Below are positions 1 to 8,039 of a DNA stretch of 64,000 nt, one piece after another. The DNA is taken from positions 1 through 64,000 of the forward strand of contig CAKUTX010000006.1 of assembly GCA_934692485.1 (NCBI GenBank), read 5' to 3'. The notes beneath the pieces were generated by a model that was not told the DNA's origin, did not search any database, and saw only the letters and a list, made by a program, of their open reading frames with translations. The first letter of the stretch is position 1. Every line of letters starts with the position of its first letter. The position numbers and the translations under genes were made by a program. The DNA is from an uncultured Candidatus Melainabacteria bacterium. GTDB lineage: Bacteria > Cyanobacteriota > Vampirovibrionia > Gastranaerophilales > Gastranaerophilaceae.

Positions 1-5
1 CTCAT
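1..5 (-). CDS. Start codon of a gene running off the left edge
   Basis: On the minus strand an ATG lies at 5-3 and is preceded at seven bases by AAGGA, a good ribosome binding site. Only five bases of the gene are inside the window, so its product cannot be named. The upstream promoter (about 217-247) and the hairpin-rich leader (6-212) point to this start, which is why it is reported. Confidence 0.4.
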
Positions 6-212
6 TACTTAGTCCTTATCATTTCGTTTTTTGAATTAACAAAGTATTTAATTTCAGCTATTCTGTTGTCAAAGTACGTTCTTCTTTTTCTTCGACCGCT
101 TCAGAGAAGCCCTACATCGTAGGCACAATTATAAAATTGGGGTTTACTTCCTTCTATATAAGGCAGATGGATAATTATAAATTCTTAATTTCTAATCGCT
201 AGTGCCATCCGC
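6..212 (-). ncRNA. Structured 5' leader (riboswitch- or attenuator-like)
   Basis: About 205 bases separate the predicted transcription start (about 212) from the start codon at 5. The leader is rich in pairing: the first eight transcribed bases (212-205) pair with 170-163, and compact hairpins follow at 150-163, 126-139, 111-123 and 98-110. I tried to match it to 6S RNA, SRP RNA, tmRNA, glutamine, TPP, FMN and cobalamin elements and could not. A cis-regulatory leader is the best reading; an independent small RNA such as 6S is the alternative. Confidence 0.35.
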
Positions 213-216
213 ATTT

Positions 217-247
217 ATTATCTTATATCATCAATTTCTCTTGTCAA
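217..247 (-). promoter_or_regulatory. Sigma-70-type promoter for the left-edge leader
   Basis: Reading the minus strand, a perfect TTGACA lies at 247-242 and TAAGAT at 225-220, with a 16-base spacer. The predicted start at about 212 coincides with the first base of the leader's 5' stem. Confidence 0.55.
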
Positions 248-587
248 GTACTTTTTAAAATTTTTTTAAATTTTCTTAACTTTAGATTGTTTTGAGAAAG
301 TTCGTTGTGCACTGAGCACGTCTTTAAGTGTATACAAAAGAAAAATTAAAATCAAGCCCCTGTTTCCATGTTTTTTCATGTTTTTTACTTTTTTATGCAA
401 AACTATGATTACACAAAGCTTCATGCACTTTACAAAACTTAATAACCTCGGAAACCCATGATATTATGACGTTAGCATGCCAAAATTGTTTCCATTTTTT
501 CATTTTTTTGTATGAGTTATTTTCATGCTCAATAATATATACTGTATAAAAATAGTAGTAGAATATTTATGTATAAGGAGAAATAAT

Positions 588-1025
588 ATGAATACTAATG
601 TAAAAAGATTTGTACTATCATTGTCAGTTTTGATGGCATGCTCTTGCGCAGCATACGCTGACGGAAATGCGTTCACTCCGCTAAATTTTGAAGATGGCTA
701 CACATCTTCTGCGCCTATCAGAACTTCTGCAGCTGCAACAACTGCAAAACCGGCAAACACAACAACTTCAAGCGTAGCAAGAACTTCATCTGAAGAACCT
801 GTTGGAAACTTAAAAATGCAAAACGCGATTATCCAATTGGACAATGCTCAAGTTGATGTTAGGAATGAATTGTTAAATTACAAAACGAAATATGCAGATG
901 TTGATGCTCAATACACAGCTGTTAAAGCTGAAAGAAAAGCGTTGAACAAACAAGTTAAATCGCTTGAAAGCAGAATTAAAAAAATTGACAAACAAAAAGA
1001 AAATATCAGAAAAAACATGCTATAA
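588..1025 (+). CDS. Small secreted protein with C-terminal coiled coil
   Basis: The 145-residue product starts at the ATG that follows AAGGAG by six bases; an upstream ATG at 525 has no such site. Residues 1-22 form a signal peptide ending AYA-D, so the protein is probably exported to the periplasm or surface. A Ser/Thr/Ala-rich linker spans about residues 30-70. Residues about 80-145 are a charged coiled coil ending in Lys-rich heptads. A rho-independent terminator follows directly, so it is monocistronic. I do not recognise the family; the coiled coil suggests an assembly or scaffold role, which is inference. Confidence 0.7.
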   Translation: MNTNVKRFVLSLSVLMACSCAAYADGNAFTPLNFEDGYTSSAPIRTSAAATTAKPANTTTSSVARTSSEEPVGNLKMQNAIIQLDNAQVDVRNELLNYKTKYADVDAQYTAVKAERKALNKQVKSLESRIKKIDKQKENIRKNML

Positions 1026-1051
1026 GGCATGCTTCCCCCGAATAATATTAG

Positions 1052-1083
1052 AATACCTGTCATGCTCGACGGGTATTTTTTTT
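1052..1083 (+). terminator. Rho-independent terminator after the 588-1025 gene
   Basis: A ten-base stem (AATACCTGTC with GACGGGTATT, one G-U) is followed by eight T. Confidence 0.75.
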
Positions 1084-1111
1084 ATGTTAAATATTTAATT
1101 TTAAAGCAACA

Positions 1112-1139
1112 AAAAAGACAGAGCATGCCCTGTCTTTTT
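1112..1139 (-). terminator. Bidirectional hairpin terminator, serves tpiA
   Basis: AAAAAGACAG pairs with CTGTCTTTTT around a short loop, giving a T tail on both strands. It lies just beyond the tpiA stop codon. Confidence 0.75.
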
Positions 1140-1168
1140 GTTTAATAATTTTAATGTAAAATTTTAAA

Positions 1169-1969
1169 TTACACTAAGCTTGCAATTTTCATTGTTTTTT
1201 CAATAATTTCGTTCAAGCTTTCTGATTTCAAAGAAGCTCCACCAATCAAAGCGCCGTCAATATCAGATTTAGACATTTGTTCTTCAATAGTAGCCGGTTT
1301 TACAGAACCACCATAAAGAATTCTGATAGCATCAGCAGCTTCTGCGCCAGCAACTTCTTTAACAACGCTTCTAATCATTGCAATAACTCTGTTTGCTTCG
1401 TCAGAATCACAAGTTTTTCCAGTACCGATAGCCCAAATTGGTTCGTAAGCAATAACAGATTTAGCAACATCTTCAGAAGAAATTCCTTCTAATGCTGCTT
1501 TAATTTGGCCGGCAATCCAAGAATCTGTAACACCAGCTTCTCTTTGTTCAAGAGTTTCGCCACAGCAAATAATAGGGATTAAGCCACCAGCCAAAATAGC
1601 TTTTGCTTTCTTATTAATCATTTCGTCTGTTTCTGAGAAGTATTGACGTCTTTCTGAGTGACCGATAATTACGTAATCACAGCCAGCATCTTTCAACATA
1701 TCTACAGAAATTTCACCTGTAAAAGCGCCTGATTTTTCCCAGTGGCAATTTTGACCTGCAATAGAAATTTTCTTTCCACCGCAACCGCAATCACATTGTA
1801 CAGAATGTACAGCACAAATTGATGTGAATACAGGAGCGATTACTACAGTTGGTAATTCTTGAGCAGTATAATCTTTAACGAAATTAGCGATACCTTCAAA
1901 AACAGATTTAGCTTCTGATTGGCACAAATTCATTTTCCAGTTTCCTGCAATAATAGGTTTTCTTGTCAT
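1169..1969 (-). CDS. tpiA: Triosephosphate isomerase
   Basis: Interconverts dihydroxyacetone phosphate and glyceraldehyde 3-phosphate in cytoplasmic glycolysis and gluconeogenesis. The 266-residue product starts at MTRKPIIAGNWKMN, seven bases or so after AAAGGAG; the longer open frame upstream is not used. Active-site residues are visible: Asn10 and Lys12 in NWKMN, His104 in IIGHSERR, and Glu176 in AYEPIWAIGTG; the phosphate-binding GGSVKP is also present. Residues 59-65 form an unusual QCDCGCGG insertion with three cysteines at alternating positions, before the AGQN(C)HWEKSGAFTGE block. Length is slightly above the usual 250. Identification is secure. Confidence 0.97.
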   Translation of the reverse strand: MTRKPIIAGNWKMNLCQSEAKSVFEGIANFVKDYTAQELPTVVIAPVFTSICAVHSVQCDCGCGGKKISIAGQNCHWEKSGAFTGEISVDMLKDAGCDYVIIGHSERRQYFSETDEMINKKAKAILAGGLIPIICCGETLEQREAGVTDSWIAGQIKAALEGISSEDVAKSVIAYEPIWAIGTGKTCDSDEANRVIAMIRSVVKEVAGAEAADAIRILYGGSVKPATIEEQMSKSDIDGALIGGASLKSESLNEIIEKTMKIASLV

Positions 1970-2051
1970 AATATATAATCTCCTTTTTAAGTTACAAGAC
2001 ACTAATATTATAGAAGGAAAATAATTTATTGCAAGACAATTGGATATGAAC

Positions 2052-2460
2052 AAGCCGAGCAGAGGCACGAGCAAAGCGAGAGGTGAGCAGTGCTACGCAC
2101 GTAGCCCTCTGTGACGAAACTAATTCCCTCGCCCCTTTGTGGGAGAGCGGATTTGCGTACGGACGGAGCGAAGCGAGTCCGGATAGCGAACAGATTGAGC
2201 ATGTTATTGCGGAGCAATTTATGCGAAACTCTGTGAGCGTGGAGCAAATCCAAGACGGGCTAGGGAGAGGGGGCAAAAGACTCTTTTAGAAAGTTCATGC
2301 GATGCTGAACCAAGTTCAGCATGACGGTCGTTCTTATCGAAATGGGACCCCTCACCCGTCCTTCGGACACCCTCTCCCACAAAGGGGCGAGGGTATAGGT
2401 ACATGTCATTGCGAAGCCGGAGCAACGCAGGTGGGATGTCTATTCCGCCTGCGTAGAAAA
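2052..2460. repeat. Mosaic of dispersed GC-rich repeat modules
   Basis: This gap between tpiA and prepilin A contains no convincing gene. It is built of modules that recur in the same order at 22247-22700: an AAGCCGAGCAGAGG module (from 2052), a CTACGCACGTAG palindrome, CCCTCGCCCC...GGGAGAG (2126-2147), GGGCTAGGGAGAGGGGG (2258-2273), a TGCTGAAcCAAGTTCAGCA palindrome (about 2301-2320), and CACCCTCTCCC...GGGGCGAGGG (about 2352-2392). GC content is well above neighbouring genes. The CCCTC/GAGGG modules match the inverted repeats of the DUF559 element at 60786-61204. Confidence 0.75.
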
Positions 2461-2505
2461 ATCACAATTTATGTTGGCAGGGGGCCAGCCCTACGAACTA
2501 CAAGT

Positions 2506-3534
2506 TTAATAATCAATTTTCCATCCGTTTTCTATAACAGATGCTGAACAACCAGTACCGTAACCGGAATAATTTTTTCCTTTAACCTTACAAGTATAAC
2601 CGGCACCGCTTGACCAATAATAGTTCTTCCAATTAGCTTCTCCTCCAGCTGTTTTAGCCCAAACAATTCCACCGGCAGGATGTAAGTTTCCCATAGAATC
2701 TAATAAAAAGGTAAAATTATCATACCCATTTTGGTTAGGACCTTTTAAGCCATTTGTATCTAATGAAACTTCTGCAAGTAATACTTTAGCGTCAGAACTG
2801 TTATCAACTGGCCTTCGTATGACTTTTTCAAAATCAACATACGAACCATCTGCTAGATAAAATACAAAACCTGATGGATCTGCCATACATTGACTTGTAT
2901 TATTCACCTTATAAGCAATTGAAGAAACCTTACCAACATATTTTTTACAATCTTCTGTATTTGTAATATTTCCAGATTTTGGTAATAATTTCTGCACTTC
3001 AGTTGCACTATAGCTTTTTACGACATTAAAATTCTTCTTAAAAATAGGTTCAAGTTTGTTATAAAGAGCATCTGAAGATAATGAATCATCTTCCAAATAC
3101 TTTCCGAATTCTGTCTCTGATAAGTCTGTTGCACCTTCATTTGCAATAATCAATTTTATTCCATTTTCAAAAACTGAAATTGATTTTTTCAATTGATTTA
3201 CATATACTTGATTTTTATACTTACTAATTAATACCGGCATTGTAATTGCGGCAACAACACCGATTATGCCAAGGGTGATTAGGACTTCGGCGAGGGTGAA
3301 AGCGGCTTTTGTTTTAAAAATATCAACTGCGCCTCGCGTTAAACGGCACCGTTCGCAATCACAACGAAAACTCAACGTTTCCGTTGATTCTTGCTCACCT
3401 CTCGCTCCGCTCGTGCCTCTGCTCGGCTTGCTCTCCCTACGTGGGGCGAGGGAATTAGCACGACTCTGCGTATCTATTTCACTATTAACGGGAGCTGAGC
3501 TTAGAGTACCCCCCCCCGTTACAATTCTTAACAT
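2506..3534 (-). CDS. Type IV pilin-like protein A (prepilin with repeat-derived leader)
   Basis: Residues 74-103 hold a prepilin signal: KTKAAF, then TLAEVLITLGIIGVVAA, the hydrophobic N-terminal helix of type IV pilins and type II secretion pseudopilins, with Glu at +5 after cleavage before Phe79. The C-terminal region is a pilin-like domain with paired cysteines near GYTCKVK and GTGCSAS. Residues about 20-75 are encoded by a dispersed GC-rich repeat read in frame, making the leader about 78 residues instead of the usual 6-25. The start is unclear: the ATG at 3534 is in frame but 15 bases from AAGGAG, while the ATG at 3541 is ideally spaced but enters a 9-G tract and stops after 18 codons. 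Probably exported and polymerised or surface-anchored after leader cleavage. Confidence 0.8.
   Translation of the reverse strand: MLRIVTGGGTLSSAPVNSEIDTQSRANSLAPRRESKPSRGTSGARGEQESTETLSFRCDCERCRLTRGAVDIFKTKAAFTLAEVLITLGIIGVVAAITMPVLISKYKNQVYVNQLKKSISVFENGIKLIIANEGATDLSETEFGKYLEDDSLSSDALYNKLEPIFKKNFNVVKSYSATEVQKLLPKSGNITNTEDCKKYVGKVSSIAYKVNNTSQCMADPSGFVFYLADGSYVDFEKVIRRPVDNSSDAKVLLAEVSLDTNGLKGPNQNGYDNFTFLLDSMGNLHPAGGIVWAKTAGGEANWKNYYWSSGAGYTCKVKGKNYSGYGTGCSASVIENGWKIDY
3331..3453. repeat. GC-rich repeat forming the coding leader of prepilin A
   Basis: Nearly identical to the corresponding part of prepilin B (about 23825-23925) over the segment encoding ESTETLSFRCDCERCRLTRG. Related modules occur at 22247-22396 and 28739-28830. 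It includes the AAGCCGAGCAGAGG module and a shortened CCCTCGCCCC/GAGGG module at 3431-3453. Confidence 0.8.
3509..3517 (-). repeat. Poly-G tract (9 G) near the start of prepilin A
   Basis: Nine consecutive G on the coding strand, 24 bases after the best-placed ATG (3541). The paralogue B has ten. Homopolymeric tracts of this length are known slippage-based phase-variation sites in other bacteria. Confidence 0.85.
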
Positions 3535-3649
3535 TTGCCATAGCTCGTTCTCCTTTCGGTTATTTAAACTCTTTCTATTCTCTTTCCCAGTTTAATTCGT
3601 TTTTTCACTCATGTACATACTTCTTTTAATCGAAATTTACATTTGAACT

Positions 3650-5632
3650 TTATTCGTTTCCATTATAAATTCTTATGTAATTCCAATAACTTCTGAACAC
3701 TTTTTTTACATAATTTTTTGTTTCAGGATAAGGGATTTGCTCTACAAATTCATCTGTATCGTTATAATGTAATGATGTTTTCCATCTCTGAATAGAGCCA
3801 ATACCTCCATTATATGCAGCAACCGACGAAATATCATAACCTTCCAAATTACGTTTCAAAAACAAATAATAATAATTTCCCATTTTTATGTTCAAACTCG
3901 GGTTGAACAAAGCTTCATAAACATTCATTCCCAAGCCCATTTTTGAATTAATTTCTCCGGCTGTTGATGGCATTAACTGCATTAATCCACTTGCGCCAAC
4001 AGCACTCTGCGCTAACGGGTCAAAGTAACTCTCCTCTCTTGTTAATGAAAGCATTAGAGGAGTACTGTTTCCTGTTTCAGTTGAATATTTTTCAATGTCA
4101 TCAAAAAATATGACAGGATATACCAAGCGCCATCTTAAATCATATTTATCAGGTTTTTCCTTAATTTTTTCCATTGCATCACGAGCAACAAGCATAGAAT
4201 GAGGATAGTCACCCTTTTTATATAAAACCCAGCTTTTCACAAACTCATCATCGCCACTCATTTCGTATACAACATCATAATCTTTCAACTCAACAAGCTT
4301 TACCATTATATTATTTCGCTTATATTTATACGGGTACATAACCGGTTGCGGCTTCATATAATTGGTAATAAGCGGACCATTCAGGTGGCTTAGCTTTAAA
4401 TATGCTCTATAAGCATAGTATGAATCCGGATATTTATTGATTACACTGCGGTAATAATTCATGTATTCATCATAATTGTTTGTACGCTCCGCAATTTTGC
4501 CTAACCAAAACATCACCATCGGCGCAGAATTTGACTCAGGGAATTTTTTTAAGTGGTCTATTCCGACTTTTCTGGCATTTGCGTAATCTCCGGCTTTAAT
4601 TTTGGCAAAGAATATATTCGATAATGCATCTGCAGAAAATTTTCCATTTGGATATTTTAAATACAATGAACTATAACACGATGTTTTTTCGCTTTGCGCA
4701 ACGTTTTGACATTTCAAACTTTGTAAATAGTCACGTCCCTTTCCGGTTGCAAGACCCAGCAATCTATCCACCGCATTATCATCGGAAAGTTTTAAATAAA
4801 TGTCTATCGCCTCATATACACTTTCGTCCGTAACATATTGCGCTCGCTTTTGCAAACCGTTTTCTGTTAAAAATTTTGCTCTCGGATAATTCTTTAATGC
4901 ATACGAATTTTTTACGTCCAAAGTCCAATTTTCGTTCATATCAGCTTTCTGCAAAAGCTCTTGAGCTTTTTTATAATCGCCAAACAAATAACACGAATTA
5001 GCCATTAACAAATAATCATCTTTTGAAATGTCGTCTGCAAACTCCATCCAATTATTAACAGCATTCAATGCAAGTTTGCCCGACGGAGCTTTTGTCAAAT
5101 AGTGTCTGAAACTGTTTTGAACATCATCCTTAGCGGATTTAGGGATAATTTTTGAATTATCATATCGGTTCTTTAAAATTACTCCCAAATAGTACTCTGA
5201 AGCAATCGCGTAATCAGTATTTGGCGCACTGTGAATAATGTGTTCGAAATACTTTTCTGCTAATTGAGGGTTTGTTTTGACAAGTTTTTGTCCTACAAGA
5301 TACCTTGAGCGAATACTTAATTTATGGTTTGGATAATTATTGAATAATAATTGGTATTGCTTTATTTCAGATTTCTCATCCTCAAGCATTCTGGCACATT
5401 CGGCTCTATGGTATATTGCAATAGGTTTTAAGTTCGAAAACAACGAAATTTTTGAAAATAAATAATATGCGTTTTGATAATTGCCTTTGGCATAATCGTT
5501 CAACGCTGATGTATATATCTCATCAGTTTTTGCGGGCGACTGATAAAAGGCCGCAAAAACCAGTCCGAAAACTATTATTGTTCCAGAAATCGTTCCAACT
5601 ATAACTCTCTTTTTCTTATCCCAATCAAACAT
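3650..5632 (-). CDS. Soluble-lytic-transglycosylase-like murein hydrolase
   Basis: Cleaves the MurNAc-GlcNAc bond of peptidoglycan in the periplasm. The 660-residue protein has a cytoplasmic start, a membrane segment at about residues 10-30 (anchor or uncleaved signal), a long TPR-like alpha-helical region (about 35-500) and a C-terminal SLT domain from residue 529. The SLT motifs are clear: TREESYFDP with catalytic Glu534, VGASGLMQLMPSTA, and AAYNGG. Architecture and length match the Slt70 family. There is no Shine-Dalgarno sequence; a TATATT hexamer ends six bases before the ATG, so the message may be leaderless. Confidence 0.92.
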   Translation of the reverse strand: MFDWDKKKRVIVGTISGTIIVFGLVFAAFYQSPAKTDEIYTSALNDYAKGNYQNAYYLFSKISLFSNLKPIAIYHRAECARMLEDEKSEIKQYQLLFNNYPNHKLSIRSRYLVGQKLVKTNPQLAEKYFEHIIHSAPNTDYAIASEYYLGVILKNRYDNSKIIPKSAKDDVQNSFRHYLTKAPSGKLALNAVNNWMEFADDISKDDYLLMANSCYLFGDYKKAQELLQKADMNENWTLDVKNSYALKNYPRAKFLTENGLQKRAQYVTDESVYEAIDIYLKLSDDNAVDRLLGLATGKGRDYLQSLKCQNVAQSEKTSCYSSLYLKYPNGKFSADALSNIFFAKIKAGDYANARKVGIDHLKKFPESNSAPMVMFWLGKIAERTNNYDEYMNYYRSVINKYPDSYYAYRAYLKLSHLNGPLITNYMKPQPVMYPYKYKRNNIMVKLVELKDYDVVYEMSGDDEFVKSWVLYKKGDYPHSMLVARDAMEKIKEKPDKYDLRWRLVYPVIFFDDIEKYSTETGNSTPLMLSLTREESYFDPLAQSAVGASGLMQLMPSTAGEINSKMGLGMNVYEALFNPSLNIKMGNYYYLFLKRNLEGYDISSVAAYNGGIGSIQRWKTSLHYNDTDEFVEQIPYPETKNYVKKVFRSYWNYIRIYNGNE

Positions 5633-5638
5633 TCTTAC

Positions 5639-5644
5639 AATATA
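5639..5644 (-). promoter_or_regulatory. Leaderless-type -10 of the transglycosylase gene
   Basis: TATATT on the minus strand followed by six bases (GTAAGA) and the ATG at 5632; no Shine-Dalgarno site is present. Confidence 0.4.
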
Positions 5645-5728
5645 TTAACAAAAAACGAGTTTAAATTCAATAAATTTATGTAAATTATCATATTTATAAT
5701 ATAATTAAATATATAAACAGGAGGTTAA

Positions 5729-7117
5729 ATGTACGGTATTATATTGGCAGGTGGCTCAGGAAGCAGATTGTGGCCATTATCACGAGAATTATATCCAAAA
5801 CAATTGTTAAATTTAGTTTCTGATAAAAGTTTGTTACAGGCTACATTTGAAAGACTCAATTTTTGCATGCCTGAAAAAGATATTATAAGCATTACAAATA
5901 CAAAACACGTTTCAAATGTAAAAATGCAACTATCTGAATTGACTGACAATCCTGTTGTTTTGGCAGAACCAGTTGCAAAAAATACGGCTCCAGCAATTGT
6001 TCTTGCAACTAAATTTATTATGCAAAAATCAGCTTCTGACCCTATTATTATTGTGGTTCCGTCTGATCATCTGATTAAAGATAATGAAAAATTCCTTTCT
6101 ACCGTACAAAAGGGTAAAAAATTGGCGCAAGACGGTTATATCGTAACATTCGGGATTAAACCAAATTACCCTGAAACAGGTTATGGGTATATTAATGTTT
6201 CTAAACAAATTGGTGACGGTTTTAAAGTAAAAGAGTTTGTCGAAAAACCAAATTACGAAACAGCTCAAAAATATTTGCAAGAAGGCACATTCTACTGGAA
6301 CAGCGGAATTTTTATGTTCAAAGCCTCAACCCTACTAAATGAAGCAATTAAGCATGCCGAAGATATTGCAAAAATTTCTGAAGAATTTGATTTCTCTGAA
6401 AGTAGCCAAATTCCATTTATTAATTTTGATAAAATGCCAAATATTTCAATAGACTACGCAATAATGGAAAAGTCTGACAAAATTGCGTTGGTAAAATTGG
6501 AAAGCGACTGGAACGACCTCGGGTCTTGGCAATCGATTTATGATGTAAGCGCAAAAGATAAAGACGGAAATGTTTTTGTAGGACACGTTTTAGACAAAGG
6601 TTCAAAAAATTCTTTTGTTTACGCTTCATCAAAACTTGTTACGACAATTGGACTTGAAGATACAGTTATTGTCGAAACGGAAGATGCAATTTTGGCTTGT
6701 AAAAAAGACAAAACTCAGGATGTAAAACAAATATATGAAACTCTAAAAAAACAAAATGATAATACGCATTTGGTCCACAAAACCGTATATCGACCATGGG
6801 GTTTTTATACTGTTATTGCACAAGGCGAAGGCTTTTTGACAAAAATTATTCACGTTAATCCAGGACAAAAATTGTCTGTTCAATCTCATAATTTTAGAAG
6901 TGAACATTGGGTTGTATTATCAGGAACTGCAAAAGTTGTTCTTGAAGGCAAAGAACTAATTCTTTCTCCTGGACACAGCATTGATATTCCTTTGAAAGCA
7001 ATTCACTCTTTGCAAAATCCGTATGACAAAGATATTGAAATAATTGAGGTACAAAAAGGAAATCCTTTGATTGAAGAAGATATTATCAGGTACGAAGATA
7101 TGTACGGTAGAGCATAA
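5729..7117 (+). CDS. manC: Mannose-1-phosphate guanylyltransferase / mannose-6-phosphate isomerase
   Basis: Makes GDP-mannose for polysaccharide or glycan synthesis; the type II bifunctional form also has isomerase capacity. The 462-residue product starts after AGGAGG. The N-terminal nucleotidyltransferase domain carries GGSGSRLWPLSRELYPKQ (residues 8-25), the later FVEKP and the ELESDWNDLGSW-like block near 255-265. A C-terminal cupin (about 350-460) shows HVNPGQKLSVQSHNFRSEHW and GHSIDIP. Length fits the AlgA/CpsB family. It converges on the zincin gene with only two bases between stop codons and no terminator. Confidence 0.95.
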   Translation: MYGIILAGGSGSRLWPLSRELYPKQLLNLVSDKSLLQATFERLNFCMPEKDIISITNTKHVSNVKMQLSELTDNPVVLAEPVAKNTAPAIVLATKFIMQKSASDPIIIVVPSDHLIKDNEKFLSTVQKGKKLAQDGYIVTFGIKPNYPETGYGYINVSKQIGDGFKVKEFVEKPNYETAQKYLQEGTFYWNSGIFMFKASTLLNEAIKHAEDIAKISEEFDFSESSQIPFINFDKMPNISIDYAIMEKSDKIALVKLESDWNDLGSWQSIYDVSAKDKDGNVFVGHVLDKGSKNSFVYASSKLVTTIGLEDTVIVETEDAILACKKDKTQDVKQIYETLKKQNDNTHLVHKTVYRPWGFYTVIAQGEGFLTKIIHVNPGQKLSVQSHNFRSEHWVVLSGTAKVVLEGKELILSPGHSIDIPLKAIHSLQNPYDKDIEIIEVQKGNPLIEEDIIRYEDMYGRA

Positions 7118-7119
7118 TT

Positions 7120-7917
7120 TTAAAATTTATTTAAAACATGTTTGAGTTCCAAGTAATAGCCATTATCCAAAAGTTCAAAGAATTGTTTTGTAACATTTGG
7201 AGCAATTGCTTCAACCCATTCCCTATCAAGATAAATACCCTCAATTAGTCTTGCAAAAAGTTCACAAGGCTTCTCATAATATTTTTTATATTTGTTTATT
7301 CTTGCAGAAATTCTTGATTGTTTTTTTTGATATGAATGAAGCCTTATATATGCAACAAAAGCTTTTGGCATATCTGTAAAATCTTTCTCTATATTCGCAA
7401 CAGAGTATAACTTTGTAGTTCTTTTGAAAAATCCGTTTTCAACTAACCTAACTCTGTCATATTTTAGCAGGTAACGCGCATTTGATTTTTTTATGTATTT
7501 TTCAAACTCGCTAAATTTTTTAGAACGCTGGAATTTTGGGTAATAAAGTTTTACAATTTTTTCATATTCTTTAATCTTTTCTTTAACCCTGTCTTTGTGC
7601 TCATAAAGTCGAATACAAAGAGAATTATTATCCACAAAGTTTGTAATCTTTATAAGTTCTTCTTTATATATCGGATTACCGGATTTAAAAAGCGTTTCTA
7701 AACTACCTCCAGTTTTATTCATATCCAATTCCAATTTGTAATGAATGTAATGAGCAAATTCGTGTAAAAGAGTCGGAATAACCCTGTTTTCTGGAATATT
7801 TTTAGAAATATCAATACGATTTTTCAAAAAAAATCCCTGATGCCCTCTTGCCTTAGTTCCGGTATGAACAGTAATTCCGAGCGAACGAAAATATTTTATT
7901 AATTCATTTGCATCCAT
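7120..7917 (-). CDS. Zincin-like putative metallopeptidase
   Basis: A 265-residue cytoplasmic-looking protein with no signal peptide. Residues about 48-58 contain LLHEFAHYIH, an HExxH zinc-binding motif as in ImmA/IrrE- and M-type zincins; the third ligand cannot be assigned by eye. The rest is Lys/Tyr-rich and helical, and I do not recognise the family. There is no Shine-Dalgarno site, and TGTATAAT ends seven bases upstream of the ATG, so it is probably transcribed alone as a leaderless message. It may be a regulatory peptidase, but this is inference. Confidence 0.6.
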   Translation of the reverse strand: MDANELIKYFRSLGITVHTGTKARGHQGFFLKNRIDISKNIPENRVIPTLLHEFAHYIHYKLELDMNKTGGSLETLFKSGNPIYKEELIKITNFVDNNSLCIRLYEHKDRVKEKIKEYEKIVKLYYPKFQRSKKFSEFEKYIKKSNARYLLKYDRVRLVENGFFKRTTKLYSVANIEKDFTDMPKAFVAYIRLHSYQKKQSRISARINKYKKYYEKPCELFARLIEGIYLDREWVEAIAPNVTKQFFELLDNGYYLELKHVLNKF

Positions 7918-7924
7918 AAAAAGG

Positions 7925-7932
7925 ATTATACA
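7925..7932 (-). promoter_or_regulatory. Leaderless-type -10 of the zincin gene
   Basis: TATAAT at 7930-7925 with TG directly upstream, seven bases (CCTTTTT) before the ATG at 7917. Confidence 0.5.
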
Positions 7933-8039
7933 TTAAAAAATAATCATATGCACAAGCTTTTACAAATGATTTGACAAAATATGAAACATCGCAAACAATA
8001 AGCAAATAGCCCTGCCAAGATTAATACGACAATGTGGGA

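Noticed and set aside
1-215. 6S RNA, SRP RNA or tmRNA
   Set aside because: Some local words resemble 6S RNA, but the ends pair locally and the downstream ribosome site and ATG favour a leader; no tmRNA T-arm or SRP tetraloop domain found.
1992-2547. Several overlapping short frames upstream of tpiA
   Set aside because: They translate the repeat mosaic (e.g. RHAELGSASHELSKRVF) and are on both strands.
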